Notes under the pieces: model-generated
The model's input: only the letters and a program-made list of their open reading frames with translations
What the model was told of the DNA's origin: nothing
Database searches by the model: none
NCBI GenBank assembly: GCA_910587675.1
Contig: CAJUMU010000004.1
Location: 1 to 64,000 of the forward strand
Direction of reading: 5' to 3'
From: an uncultured Alistipes sp.
GTDB lineage: Bacteria; Bacteroidota; Bacteroidia; Bacteroidales; Rikenellaceae
Length of the DNA stretch: 64,000 nucleotides
Translations under genes and position numbers: made by a program
Part shown: piece by piece, positions 1 through 8,371 of the stretch
Layout: each line of letters starts with the position of its first letter
Position numbering within the stretch: the first letter of the stretch is position 1

Positions 1-364
1 CGTTTTACCTCCTACCCTACCCGACCATTTACACCTCAATTCTACCATTTCCAAAAGTCCCTTTAACTGGTGATAAAACGCCCGTTAAAGGGTATTTTTC
101 CGCTTTGCTGCCTCGCCACGACCCTCCCCTCCCCAACGCCCCAAAAACAACAGGAGACACGGCTAAAAGCCCCATTTCACGCCGTTATTGCTCGTTTGCA
201 GTGGTGTACTCACCAGACAAAAGAAAGCGGCCAGAAAGCCCCCAAAGCCATCTGACCGCCCATGCGATTAAAGCAAATTAAACCTGATGCAAAGCCGCAT
301 TAAACACCTGCTTAAACACTTTGCCCTCGTTCTTAAAGCAAAACTAAACTAACTTAAACCTGTT
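1..364. other. C-rich gene-free flank of an AT-rich island
   Basis: I find no credible gene here. The + strand is pyrimidine-rich over the first 150 bases, unlike the coding DNA further right. A 61-codon open frame from 70 to 255 lacks a recognisable domain, a start context and codon bias. The stretch may be the edge of an integrated element whose remainder lies left of the window, but no integrase or attachment site could be identified. Confidence 0.4.
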
Positions 365-477
365 GTGCGTTTCGTTTTCCTGTCCTCTACCCTACTACCC
401 TCACCTACTTACCGAATTATCAAAGGTTTACACATTCAAACGTTCTTCATATTGTTGTACGCTTCGTTTTCATGCCC
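361..477 (+). repeat. imperfect 25-bp direct repeat pair (361-385 and 453-477)
   Basis: The 25 bases at 361-385 and 453-477 match at 21 positions, sharing the core TTCGTTTT. They are direct repeats 92 bp apart and flank the point where the 5' part of the STAND-like gene is missing. They could be footprints of recombination or integration, or a chance duplication. No transposase or integrase is nearby. Confidence 0.4.
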
Positions 478-2539
478 ATATTTAGGTAATAAAAAAATTA
501 TTGATCTGTATAACATTGTTGAAAGCAGACGCAATCTTGTTTGGACTATCGAGAAACTTTGCTTCGATCCGATTACATTCCAAAAAGGAGCGAAACTTAT
601 GCTGCGTCTCGGTTGTGCTGAGATTGAGGATATATCGAACAATGCAACTGGTGAGTTTGTGGCATTGTTTCCAATATATCTGCCTGCAACAGCGGCCTCG
701 CTAAAAGAGCGCATCATTTTTTTGCAACGAGAAATTAAAGATGAAGAACAGAAAAAGCTTGTTTTGCGAGCTGTTGATCGCGCACTCAATACTAGCAGCT
801 TCATTTACTTTAGTGGTGCAGAAATACAAGGTCAACGTAAACTTGAGAATTATAGGCCTATATCTCGCAATGAAGTGGAAGAATACCTTCGTGGCTGTCT
901 TGATATTATTTATCACGAGATAGAACAAGGTACGGAGTATCGCGACTATTGCATGGATGTTCTTAGCAATAATTTCAGATCGTTAAGTGCTTTTGACAAG
1001 TTTAATATAGTAATACCTTATGTCAAGATGGTCGCTGAAATGTGTGACTACGAATGGGAGAATATGAAGAAGAACTTGTACTTAGCTTTAAAAGACCAGA
1101 AGATAGCATACAATGACGAGATAAAATATGAACTGAATGCCTTGATTGATAATTTTACAAAGGATACATTCGAAGCAAGGTTTTCGATGGTTGAGAAGTT
1201 CTATGCTTCTGATTTCGACTTTAAGGATATAAATACTCAATTAGAGTATGAAAAAAAGAATGCTCAATATGAAGCATTAGCAATTGAAATGGCAGAGAAG
1301 AAACTCTTCACCAAGGATACTTTGCGGGTTATTTATAACTGCGATACCTATCAGGCTCAGCAATTTGGTAGTAAGCTTGCTACTTTACTGAGCGAAGAAG
1401 AGCAAATTGAGTTTATAAAGAATTCGTTAGAAGTTCTGCCTAAAAAATGCACCAGTATCATTATTGATTTTATAGCAAAGGTGGGTGAAGATGTCTTTGC
1501 GCAAACGTTTGATATAGTCAAACAACAAGGACGTTACGATCTTCTTTTTCCGATTGTAGCTATCAGAGATTACAAATTCCAAGGTAAATATATTGACATT
1601 TTGTTTGACTTGGTACACAACCATGATGCTGATATTTCAAACTTTGTGAGCTTTTGGACTAATTTACCAATGAAAACGCTAACATCCGACGAAGCCGTTG
1701 CATTCCTCACTCGTTTGTTGGACTTACCGAATTCATATGAAACTGCACTACATATGGTGTCGATGCTGTATCTTGGGGGCGGAAACAAAAACAATCCGAA
1801 GCTTGATGAAAAGTTTGAGCAAGAAGCAATTAAGTCGATAGACAAAATACAGGAATTGATGCGAAATTCGCATTATACTCAAGTACTTATTTCACTGCTT
1901 GCAAATGGCAAACGTGACCAGTTAGCAAAAACCGTGATGACAGGTATCATCAATTATATTATAGCAAATCAAAATGTTTCTGTAAACTACAACGTGGAGG
2001 AAATTCTTGCAGTCTTACTTGAAAAATATTTTGATGTAACATGGGAGTTTTTGGCAAATGCCATGTCCTCAGAGAACGATGAAGAAAATAAGTTCTCTGA
2101 ACTATATTGGGTACTTGGTAGTATGTCAATATATAACAAATTCCCAAGCCTAATTTTTACGAAAGAACATGAACAGACTTTGCTTGATTGGTGTGCAAAG
2201 AATCCAGATGTCAATGCATATCGACTTATGTCAATTGCGCCAATGCTAAATGGTGATAATTTTTCTGATATAGTACTTCAGATAATTAATCTCTATGGTA
2301 ACAGAAATTTTGTGCTTACAGCACTTGGAGATAAACTCAATTCGTTTGCATCAACAGGTTCTGCTTTACCAATCTATGATTCACGAATCAAACTTGTGGA
2401 AACATTGGTCAACCATCAATTACCAGAAGTAAGTACATGGGCAACTTTACAGGTAGAAAACCTGAAACAAGCAAGAGAACAAATACGCAAATTTGAAGAA
2501 GAACTTACAATATCGGGACGCATACCTTTGATAAGATAA
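365..2539 (+). pseudogene. C-terminal part of a STAND (Avs-like) defence NTPase, 5' truncated
   Basis: The frame is open for 724 codons, but recognisable protein begins only near residue 50. The segment with LVWTIEKLCFDP, then NNATGEF, a proline-containing LFPIYLP stretch and GAEIQGQRKL resembles the C-terminal sensor/repeat region of large STAND NTPases such as Avs antiphage proteins, recalled from family knowledge and not searched. Those proteins carry an N-terminal effector and a P-loop ATPase of many hundred residues. Neither lies upstream, where the first ~45 codons look like non-coding DNA read by chance. I infer a 5' deletion, so the product is probably not functional alone; an internal ATG at 599 could yield a shorter protein. 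Base composition is clearly AT-richer than genes to the right, with codons such as AAT, TTA and ATA, suggesting horizontal transfer. It sits on the 3' side of tRNA-Gly, a frequent island site. Confidence 0.6.
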
Positions 2540-2725
2540 CTTGAATTGCAATAATAAGTTACGAAATAGTGTTAGGAATGAGCATAGGCTTCGCTCATAT
2601 TTTTAATAGGTCGCAGTTTGGTTAGTTATCTGCTGTATTATTCCTTATGCGTTGTTGTGTAATCAACAAATACTTTTTGATATAAAGTGGCAATTTGATC
2701 CGAGAAGAGCGTAAATTCATAATTG

Positions 2726-2914
2726 TTAAATAGCATAACTGAAAAAAACAGACAACTTTTCAGTTGTCTGTTTTCTTTTTAATACAAAGTATATAAATGG
2801 GAACAAAAATGAGGATATGACAGCAACAGCAAACATTAGACAAGCAACGCAGACTTTTGGCTTGACATTGTGCATCGTCTTCAGGGCGTTAGGCATCCTT
2901 TGGGACATCATCAC
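2726..2914 (-). CDS. doubtful 62-aa single-span membrane protein
   Basis: The frame encodes a short basic N-terminus, then one hydrophobic span (about residues 22-45, CVACLMFAVAVISSFLFPF) followed by a Lys/Arg cluster, a plausible single-pass topology. Its last 15 codons run through the terminator hairpin at 2742-2780, which argues against a real gene. No family is recognised. Confidence 0.2.
   Translation of the reverse strand: MMMSQRMPNALKTMHNVKPKVCVACLMFAVAVISSFLFPFIYFVLKRKQTTEKLSVFFSYAI
2742..2780 (+). terminator. bidirectional intrinsic terminator
   Basis: A perfect stem (AACAGACAACT pairing with AGTTGTCTGTT) with loop TTTC is followed on + by a T-rich run and flanked on the other side by a run of A, so it can stop transcription in both directions. 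It lies about 200 bp past the STAND-like frame. Confidence 0.75.
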
Positions 2915-2984
2915 AGCGCTCTAGTAGTGATAGATTTAATTGTGGCACAAAATACGTACTTGCAGTACTGCCTATGGAAAAATA

Positions 2985-3015
2985 TTTAATGTGTAAATAA
3001 AAATTCGTATCTTTG
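2985..3015 (+). promoter_or_regulatory. putative Bacteroidota promoter for a small RNA
   Basis: TTTA at 2985-2988 and TATCTTTG at 3008-3015 are separated by 19 bp, close to the Bacteroidota TTTG-N19-TAnnTTTG arrangement with one mismatch in the -33 box. A start near 3020 would give a transcript of about 135 nt before the next terminator. Confidence 0.5.
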
Positions 3016-3018
3016 TAT

Positions 3019-3158
3019 CGAGTTCTTTTTCAAGCTGAAAATTACTGCAATACAGAGCAGAAGATCGGTTAACAGATCGTTAACACGCTAAAAGGCGATA
3101 ATGCCGTAACTCGCTGACCGGCAAAAGAAAAGAGGATCGAATGATCGATCCTCCTTTT
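3019..3158 (+). ncRNA. candidate structured small RNA
   Basis: A promoter-like pair precedes the region, a terminator hairpin closes it, and no useful open frame lies between. CGAGTT (3019-3024) can pair with AACTCG (3108-3113), closing a domain of about 95 nt. Inside are several local hairpins: TTTTCA/TGAAAA, CTGC/GCAG, and two GTTAAC copies five bases apart. I cannot assign it to a known RNA family; 6S-like or a novel sRNA are both possible. The shared terminator may serve only the opposing tRNA, in which case this is plain spacer. Confidence 0.35.
3131..3158 (-). terminator. terminator downstream of tRNA-Gly
   Basis: GAGGATCG pairs with CGATCCTC around a six-base loop. Minus-strand transcription from tRNA-Gly meets it about 10 bases past the tRNA end and then a T-rich tract. 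The + side also ends in CTTTTT, so it may be bidirectional. Confidence 0.75.
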
Positions 3159-3161
3159 TGA

Positions 3162-3233
3162 GCGGAAAACGAGACTCGAACTCGCGACCCCAACCTTGGC
3201 AAGGTTGTGCTCTACCAACTGAGCTATTTCCGC
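3162..3233 (-). tRNA. tRNA-Gly (anticodon GCC)
   Basis: On the minus strand a cloverleaf is readable: acceptor GCGGAAA with TTTTCCGC, D arm GCTC/GAGC, anticodon stem CAACC/GGTTG around loop TTGCCAA (anticodon GCC), and T loop GTTCGAGTC. It is 72 nt with no encoded CCA. Its 3' end faces the AT-rich island, a layout common for integrated elements, but no duplicated tRNA 3' end was found on the far side. Confidence 0.95.
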
Positions 3234-3380
3234 AGTACTTTATTCTGCAACCGCCGTCTTGTGACCCGATTGCGAGTGCAAAGATATATCAAATTTTTCG
3301 TTATCCAAATTTTTCGGCGAAAAAAATCACAGCCATAGCCACAAGCACTACTTCAAAGATGCACAATCATGTTTTTTTCT

Positions 3381-3388
3381 TACCTTTG
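3381..3388 (+). promoter_or_regulatory. -7 box upstream of acyl-CoA reductase gene
   Basis: TACCTTTG matches the Bacteroidota TAnnTTTG consensus 24 bp before the start codon. No clear -33 TTTG is present at the expected distance. Confidence 0.5.
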
Positions 3389-3411
3389 AGGAATTATATT
3401 CAACCCTCCGA

Positions 3412-4401
3412 ATGAAGAACATTACGGAAATATTCGTCGAGCTGGGGCGTCGCATGCGCGATTTCGGCAGCGACGAGCGTTCGGCCCGTTGCATCGCCGA
3501 CGCCGTGGCGGCCAACGAGTGGTTCACGGCGGCGGATGTGAAGACGGCCGCGAATGCCGTTCGCGATGAATTTCTCGACGAATCGAAGCTGAAGGACTGG
3601 CTGTCGAAATACGATTTACGCGCGACCGAGCCATGCAGCGTGGCAATCATAATGGCGGGAAACATCCCGTTCGTGGGAATGTTCGACATGATGTGCGCTC
3701 TGTCATGCGGTCACGAGGCGTGGATAAAGCCGTCGCGAAAGGACAGTGCGACAATCGAATACATAGTCGATACGCTCCGCGACATTTGGCGCGACATCCC
3801 TCTGCGCCGATACAACGACGACGCGCGGGCGGATTTGGTAATAGCGACGGGCGGCGACAATGCCGCAAAATATTTCCGCAGCCGCTTCTCGGATGTTCCC
3901 GCGCTGATACGCGGCAGCCGCCATTCGGTCGCCGTGCTGGCGGGCGACGAAACGGACGAGGATTTGCAGGGACTGAAAAAGGATATCTTCACCTATTTCG
4001 GTTTGGGCTGTCGCAACGTATCCCTCGTTTTCGCGCCGCGGAATCACCCGATAGATATCGAAGGCCCCGACGCGATTACCCCCATGTACCGCGACAACTA
4101 CGTATACACCAAGGCCATGATGACCATGAACGGCATGCCGTTCATCGATCGCGGCACTTACGTCGCAGCCGAGGCGCAGGGATTCTCGGATTCGCTCAGC
4201 AAGGTGAATTTTAGACGATACGACGATCTCGCGGAGGTCGAAGAGTGGCTACGCGTTCACGACGAGGAGATACAGTGCGTCGTAACACGCTGCCTCGCCC
4301 ACCCTCGCCGCGCGGAGTTCGGACGCGCGCAATACCCCGCCTTGTCGGATTATGCCGACGGCATAGATGTAATGGAATTTCTCAAAGCCCGAAAAATATG
4401 A
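3412..4401 (+). CDS. LuxC-type acyl-CoA reductase
   Basis: The 329-aa protein looks like the LuxC/acyl-CoA reductase branch of the aldehyde dehydrogenase superfamily. These enzymes reduce an activated acyl group to an aldehyde through a cysteine thioester with NADPH. Visible are the conserved AGNIPFVG segment (82-89), RGSRHSVAVL around 167-176 and the probable catalytic Cys200 in YFGLGCRN. It is cytosolic, with no signal peptide. The protein is shorter than luminous-bacterium LuxC (about 480 aa). The stop overlaps the start of the MalY-like gene (ATGATGA), so the two are translationally coupled. The substrate is unknown; no fatty-acid transferase or luciferase genes are nearby. Confidence 0.75.
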   Translation: MKNITEIFVELGRRMRDFGSDERSARCIADAVAANEWFTAADVKTAANAVRDEFLDESKLKDWLSKYDLRATEPCSVAIIMAGNIPFVGMFDMMCALSCGHEAWIKPSRKDSATIEYIVDTLRDIWRDIPLRRYNDDARADLVIATGGDNAAKYFRSRFSDVPALIRGSRHSVAVLAGDETDEDLQGLKKDIFTYFGLGCRNVSLVFAPRNHPIDIEGPDAITPMYRDNYVYTKAMMTMNGMPFIDRGTYVAAEAQGFSDSLSKVNFRRYDDLAEVEEWLRVHDEEIQCVVTRCLAHPRRAEFGRAQYPALSDYADGIDVMEFLKARKI

Positions 4402-5582
4402 TGAAACGATACGATTTCGACAAACCGACTGAACGGCGCGGCACGCATTGCGTGAAGCACGACGGACTGAAAGACAACTACGGTCGCGACGATCTGCTGC
4501 CGATGTGGGTGGCCGATATGGATTTCGAGACCCCCGATTTCGTTATAGACGCCATGAAGCGGCGTCTGGACCACCCCGTATTCGGATATACGACGGAATA
4601 CGACGGATATTGGTGGAGCATAACCGACTGGTTGGCTCGGCATCACGGCTGGCACGTCGAGCGCGACCACATACGCTACATCCCGGGAATCGTAAAGGGA
4701 ATCGGCATGGTTATCAACGCTTTCACTCGGGCGGGCGACAAGATCGTAATTCAGCCTCCCGTCTATCATCCGTTCCGTCTGGTGCCGCAGGCCAACGGCC
4801 GCGAGGTGGTTTTCAATCCGTTGAAAAGGACGGCGAGCGGAGGATACGAAATGGATTTCGACGATCTGGAACGCGTCTTGGACGACAAATGCAAGGTGTT
4901 GATTCTGGCCAACCCCCACAACCCTGTCGGAATCACGTGGGACGCTGCGACGCTGCGTCATCTGGCCGATATCGCCGTGAAACACGACATCGTGGTGATC
5001 TCGGACGAGATACATTGCGACATGGCGCTTTACGGCAACAGCCACACCCCGTTCGCGACGGTGTCGGACAACGCCGCGCGATGCAGCATAACCTTCGGCT
5101 CGCCCTCCAAGACGTTTAACATCGCGGGCATAGTCAGTTCGTACGCCATAGTCCCCGATGCCCGACTCCGCGAACGGTTCTTCTCGTGGCTCGCGGCCAA
5201 TGAGTTCGACATGGCGACGATATTCGCCATGACGGCCACCGAAGCGGCATTCAACGAGGGCGACGAGTGGCGTCGGCAGATGCTGCGTTACGTGGAGGGA
5301 AACATCGATTTCGTCGACGACTTCCTGCGCCGCGAAATTCCCGAGGTGAGCATCGTAAAACCGCAGGCTTCGTTTCTCGTGTGGATGGATTTTTCGCGGT
5401 TGGGGCTCACGCACGAACGTCTGGTCGGCATGCTCGTCGACGACGCGCGGCTGGCCGTGAACGACGGCGCGATGTTCGGACGCGAAGGCGAGCAGCACAT
5501 GCGTATGAATGTCGGCACCCAACGTTCGGTGGTGGCCGAGGCGATGAGTCGTTTGAAAAGGGCTGTGGACAAAATCCGATAA
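4398..5582 (+). CDS. MalY/PatB-type PLP-dependent C-S lyase
   Basis: This 394-aa fold-type I PLP enzyme resembles MalY/PatB: cystathionine beta-lyases that split cystathionine or cysteine conjugates to thiol, pyruvate and ammonia. Diagnostic parts are the N-terminal LPMWVADMDF, VYHPF near the substrate site, the ILANPHNPVG segment, SDEIHCD, and the PLP lysine K238 in SPSKTFN. The start is set at 4398 (ATGATG, so 4401 is equally possible) because homology begins at once and it overlaps the preceding stop. Upstream in-frame codons are out-of-frame reductase sequence. Coupling to an acyl-CoA reductase is unusual, and a joint role is not evident. Confidence 0.88.
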   Translation: MMKRYDFDKPTERRGTHCVKHDGLKDNYGRDDLLPMWVADMDFETPDFVIDAMKRRLDHPVFGYTTEYDGYWWSITDWLARHHGWHVERDHIRYIPGIVKGIGMVINAFTRAGDKIVIQPPVYHPFRLVPQANGREVVFNPLKRTASGGYEMDFDDLERVLDDKCKVLILANPHNPVGITWDAATLRHLADIAVKHDIVVISDEIHCDMALYGNSHTPFATVSDNAARCSITFGSPSKTFNIAGIVSSYAIVPDARLRERFFSWLAANEFDMATIFAMTATEAAFNEGDEWRRQMLRYVEGNIDFVDDFLRREIPEVSIVKPQASFLVWMDFSRLGLTHERLVGMLVDDARLAVNDGAMFGREGEQHMRMNVGTQRSVVAEAMSRLKRAVDKIR

Positions 5583-5592
5583 CCGTCGAACG

Positions 5593-6612
5593 TCACTCGC
5601 GGCCGAGGACGATATATATGGGCAGATGGTCGCTGCAACCGCCCACGTACTCCGCGCCTCGGAACGTGGGTCGCGGTCCGAGGCGGCGCACCGTCATGTA
5701 ATCGCGGCGAAATACGGCCCCTTTGCGCGCGGATCCGTCGACGCGGACGAGCCGCAACGCGCCGTCGTCGCAGCGCACCAGATTATCGGAGACGACGATA
5801 TTGTCGTAAAGGTTCCACCGACGGTCGTAAACGGTCGTTCCCCGTCCCGATCTCTTCACCGCCGCGAAAGGATTGTAAATCGAACCGTCGCGCAATCTCC
5901 GTTCCCGCCCGACCGCACCCAACACCTCGGCGATGGAACGGTCGGAGGCGTTGTCGTTCATGTCGCCCATCACGACTATCTTCACGCCGCCGTCGGCTCG
6001 CCGCACCGAATCGACTATGGCGCGCACCCGACGGGCGCATGCCTCGCGCAGCGGAGCGGTGAATCGCACCCCGCCGCGTCGCGAGGGCCAGTGGACGACC
6101 AAAAAGAAGAACCGTTCGCCGCCGAGCCTGCCCCACAAGGCCACATGATCGCGCGTACGTATGTCGTCATCGTCCGTCGCACGGTAAGCGCGGCTACCCT
6201 CCGTCTCGAAAAGATCGGGACGATACAAAAATCCTACATCCATACCTCGGTCGTCGGGCGAATCGTAATGGCATACGGCATATCCCGCCGCCGCTAAGGA
6301 CGGTTCCGCCGCCAGATCTTCAAGGACGGCGCGGGTCTCCGCCTCGGCGATACCGATAACGGCTGGAAAGCCCTCCGCTTCGGACATATCGGCCACGACG
6401 CGCGCGAGTCCCGACAGTTTCGCGCGATACTTCGCGGTGTTCCATCGTCGGTCGGAGAGCGGCAACATATCTTCGTCGGCCGTATGCGGATCGTTTATCG
6501 TATCGAAAAGATTCTCGACATTGTAAAACGCCACCACATAGCGGTCGCGCGGAATCACGACCGCGGCGAGAGACGGAATCGCGAAGGCGAGGAGTATCAA
6601 GAGGCGGAGCAT
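5593..6612 (-). CDS. secreted endonuclease/exonuclease/phosphatase-fold protein
   Basis: The 339-aa product begins with a hydrophobic signal peptide (MLRLLILLAFAIPSLA) and then carries endonuclease/exonuclease/phosphatase fold motifs: FYNVENLFD near residue 30, GIAEAE (metal-binding Glu), DRGMDVGFLYR, VVHWPSR, VMGDMND and the C-terminal GCSDHLPI with the catalytic Asp-His pair. The family contains DNases, sphingomyelinases and phosphodiesterases; the VENLFD subtype is common in Bacteroidota as an exported hydrolase. The substrate cannot be told. It follows the BACON lipoprotein gene by 15 bp that include a C9 run just before the start codon. Confidence 0.82.
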   Translation of the reverse strand: MLRLLILLAFAIPSLAAVVIPRDRYVVAFYNVENLFDTINDPHTADEDMLPLSDRRWNTAKYRAKLSGLARVVADMSEAEGFPAVIGIAEAETRAVLEDLAAEPSLAAAGYAVCHYDSPDDRGMDVGFLYRPDLFETEGSRAYRATDDDDIRTRDHVALWGRLGGERFFFLVVHWPSRRGGVRFTAPLREACARRVRAIVDSVRRADGGVKIVVMGDMNDNASDRSIAEVLGAVGRERRLRDGSIYNPFAAVKRSGRGTTVYDRRWNLYDNIVVSDNLVRCDDGALRLVRVDGSARKGAVFRRDYMTVRRLGPRPTFRGAEYVGGCSDHLPIYIVLGRE

Positions 6613-6613
6613 A

Positions 6614-6622
6614 GGGGGGGGG
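6614..6622. repeat. G9 homopolymer at a gene junction
   Basis: Nine G on + (C on the coding strand) fill most of the 15-bp gap between the lipoprotein stop and the start of the exported hydrolase gene. Slippage here would change the intergenic spacing, possibly translational coupling, without altering either protein. Confidence 0.7.
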
Positions 6623-6627
6623 TATGA

Positions 6628-8208
6628 TCAATCGTTCCTGCCGAGGCGGAACAGCACCACGGGATTGCCCTCCTCATCGACCGCGACGCTGCGCAGAAGC
6701 GCGCTCGTCGCACGTTCGGAGATAACGAGCTTCACCGCTATGTCGCCCGCCTGCCGCACGTCGAATCCGCCATCGCGATCCGTAAAGATCCAGTAACGAT
6801 CGCGGTCGGGGGACAACTCGAGTTTTCCCGGGCCTGCGGCCGTGGCCGTAAGATAACCTTCGCCGCCGAAACGTATGTAATAGCCGTTACGTTCGGCCGC
6901 GGCCTCCAGCGTAACTTCGGCCGCAGCTTCACCCGTCGGAGATATGGAACCGTCGTCGTCGGATTCGTACCCGACGGTATCGCCGTGCCCTGCCGACGTG
7001 ATTCCGCCCGCCGCCAAATGCAGAACGCCGTTTCGATAGCCTCCCATATAGTAGCGGCCCGCAGAGAGATTCGCGGTCGAAGCCACCCACCCGTATTCGT
7101 GGGCAGGATCGGGAGTCTCCTCCGCATCGAAATCGGCGACATCAGCAGGATTGCGCGGATATATCCTCACGCGTCCGCCGCGCACCGTCACGATTCCCGT
7201 TACCGCGCCCTCGCTCGCATCGAACCTCCTATCGACGAAGACGTTCGCCGCGGCGCGGACGCCGACATCGAACGTCGCTCCCGAAGCCGAAAACTCGTGC
7301 AACCCGTCCGTCGTCGAGCACCACACGCCGCCCGCGGTCGGCCGCGCGGCACGTATCGTCACTGTCATACCGCAATAATCGGCCGCGCGAGAGGGGGTGG
7401 CCACGACGCGCGCGACGCTCTCACCGCTACCCTGCTTTTCGACCGTCGCCCACTCTCCGTCACCTGTCGCATAGCGCATCCCGCCGCGATTCACGAGCAT
7501 GGCTTCGCCCGCCCGAAGCGTAACCGCCACCCTGTCGCCGCACTCCAATCCGCACGCGAGCGGATCGACCGTATCGCCGACGAGGCACAGTCCGTTACCC
7601 GCATCGGACGCTTCGGCATCCGCCAGAAAAAGTGTCTGCGAAGGATAATTACCTACTCGGGTATCATTTTGCACGACGCCTTCGAAACGAACGTCGCGCC
7701 GCTCGTCGGCCGCCACACTCCCTTCCGAAGCGGGCATGGAGGCATTCAACTCCGCTATCGTCGCCTCGCGAACCTGCGGAACATCGGGATTGTCGGGGTT
7801 ATCGGGAGTATCGGGTTCCTCGGGGTCGTCGGGCTCGGTATTCACGCGCTGCACCACATCGAACGACCGGCGCATCTGCGGAAAGGCGGGCATATAGACC
7901 GCGACCACCGCGCTGCGCGCACCTTCGGCCGCTCCGACGGAGAGAATCACCTCGGCGTCGCCGCTCCCCTCCGTTGCGGAAAAGGTTATCCACGACGCGT
8001 CGCAACCGATTTTCCATGCGTCGTTGCATGCGATGCGGATAGTCGCGCCGCCGCCCTCCTCCGAACAGTTCACGGACGAACCCGACAGCGTCGAGCCGTC
8101 GGCGAACGCAATGTCGAGTCGCGGCAGAAAATCCGTTTTCTTCGAACAGCCGAACAGAACCGACAACGCGGCGGCGGCAATAACAGAATAAAAATAGAGT
8201 CTCTTCAT
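6628..8208 (-). CDS. BACON/DUF5689-type surface lipoprotein
   Basis: The start at 8208 gives a classic lipoprotein signal peptide, MKRLYFYSVIAAAALSVLFG followed by lipidation Cys21; the 50 codons open upstream are not protein-like. A BACON-like beta domain follows (about residues 28-120), then an Asp/Pro/Asn-rich linker (about 130-145), then a DUF5689-like OB-type region, and a C-terminal segment with YYMGGYRNGVLHLA of beta-trefoil or propeller character. The 526-aa protein is probably anchored in the outer membrane and binds a glycan or protein ligand, since BACON domains occur in Bacteroidota carbohydrate-utilisation systems. No SusC/SusD pair is nearby, so any glycan link is weak. Confidence 0.72.
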   Translation of the reverse strand: MKRLYFYSVIAAAALSVLFGCSKKTDFLPRLDIAFADGSTLSGSSVNCSEEGGGATIRIACNDAWKIGCDASWITFSATEGSGDAEVILSVGAAEGARSAVVAVYMPAFPQMRRSFDVVQRVNTEPDDPEEPDTPDNPDNPDVPQVREATIAELNASMPASEGSVAADERRDVRFEGVVQNDTRVGNYPSQTLFLADAEASDAGNGLCLVGDTVDPLACGLECGDRVAVTLRAGEAMLVNRGGMRYATGDGEWATVEKQGSGESVARVVATPSRAADYCGMTVTIRAARPTAGGVWCSTTDGLHEFSASGATFDVGVRAAANVFVDRRFDASEGAVTGIVTVRGGRVRIYPRNPADVADFDAEETPDPAHEYGWVASTANLSAGRYYMGGYRNGVLHLAAGGITSAGHGDTVGYESDDDGSISPTGEAAAEVTLEAAAERNGYYIRFGGEGYLTATAAGPGKLELSPDRDRYWIFTDRDGGFDVRQAGDIAVKLVISERATSALLRSVAVDEEGNPVVLFRLGRND

Positions 8209-8264
8209 GGTCAGCAGGTATAACGTCAGACATCTTAAGTATTTACGATAGCATCTCCCTACGA

Positions 8265-8272
8265 CAAATATA
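8265..8272 (-). promoter_or_regulatory. -7 box for the BACON lipoprotein gene
   Basis: On the minus strand TATATTTG fits TAnnTTTG and lies 57 bp upstream of the lipoprotein start, downstream of the DUF4293 terminator. Confidence 0.45.
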
Positions 8273-8315
8273 AATATTTTAGGCCTAAAACGGATTGCAG
8301 CGACCGATAATTCAA

Positions 8316-8352
8316 TAAAAAAAGTGTCCGCACCGAGGTGCAGACACTTCGC
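8316..8352 (-). terminator. terminator of the DUF4293 gene
   Basis: AAGTGTC and GACACTT with inner GCACC/GGTGC form a hairpin; the minus strand continues into seven T. It lies 20 bp after the DUF4293 stop. Confidence 0.8.
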
Positions 8353-8371
8353 TTTCAATATTATATTACAA

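Larger units (their letters stand above)
2540..3161. other. AT-rich intergenic region between island gene and tRNA-Gly
   Basis: This 620-bp gap holds a strong hairpin terminator (2742-2780), a doubtful minus-strand small membrane frame (2726-2914), a promoter-like pair at 2985-3015 and a possible structured RNA ending at the hairpin 3131-3158. Nothing else coding is evident. Confidence 0.5.

Noticed and set aside
70..255. 61-codon + frame at the left edge
   Set aside because: No codon bias, start context or recognisable motif; it lies in pyrimidine-rich non-coding DNA.
361..3233. Classical tRNA-borne att duplication for an island at tRNA-Gly
   Set aside because: I looked for a second copy of the tRNA 3' end (GCGGAAAACGAG on +) to the left and found only a 9-base partial match in the wrong orientation.
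3158..3415. 85-codon + frame spanning tRNA-Gly
   Set aside because: Reads through a tRNA on the other strand and the promoter of the next gene.
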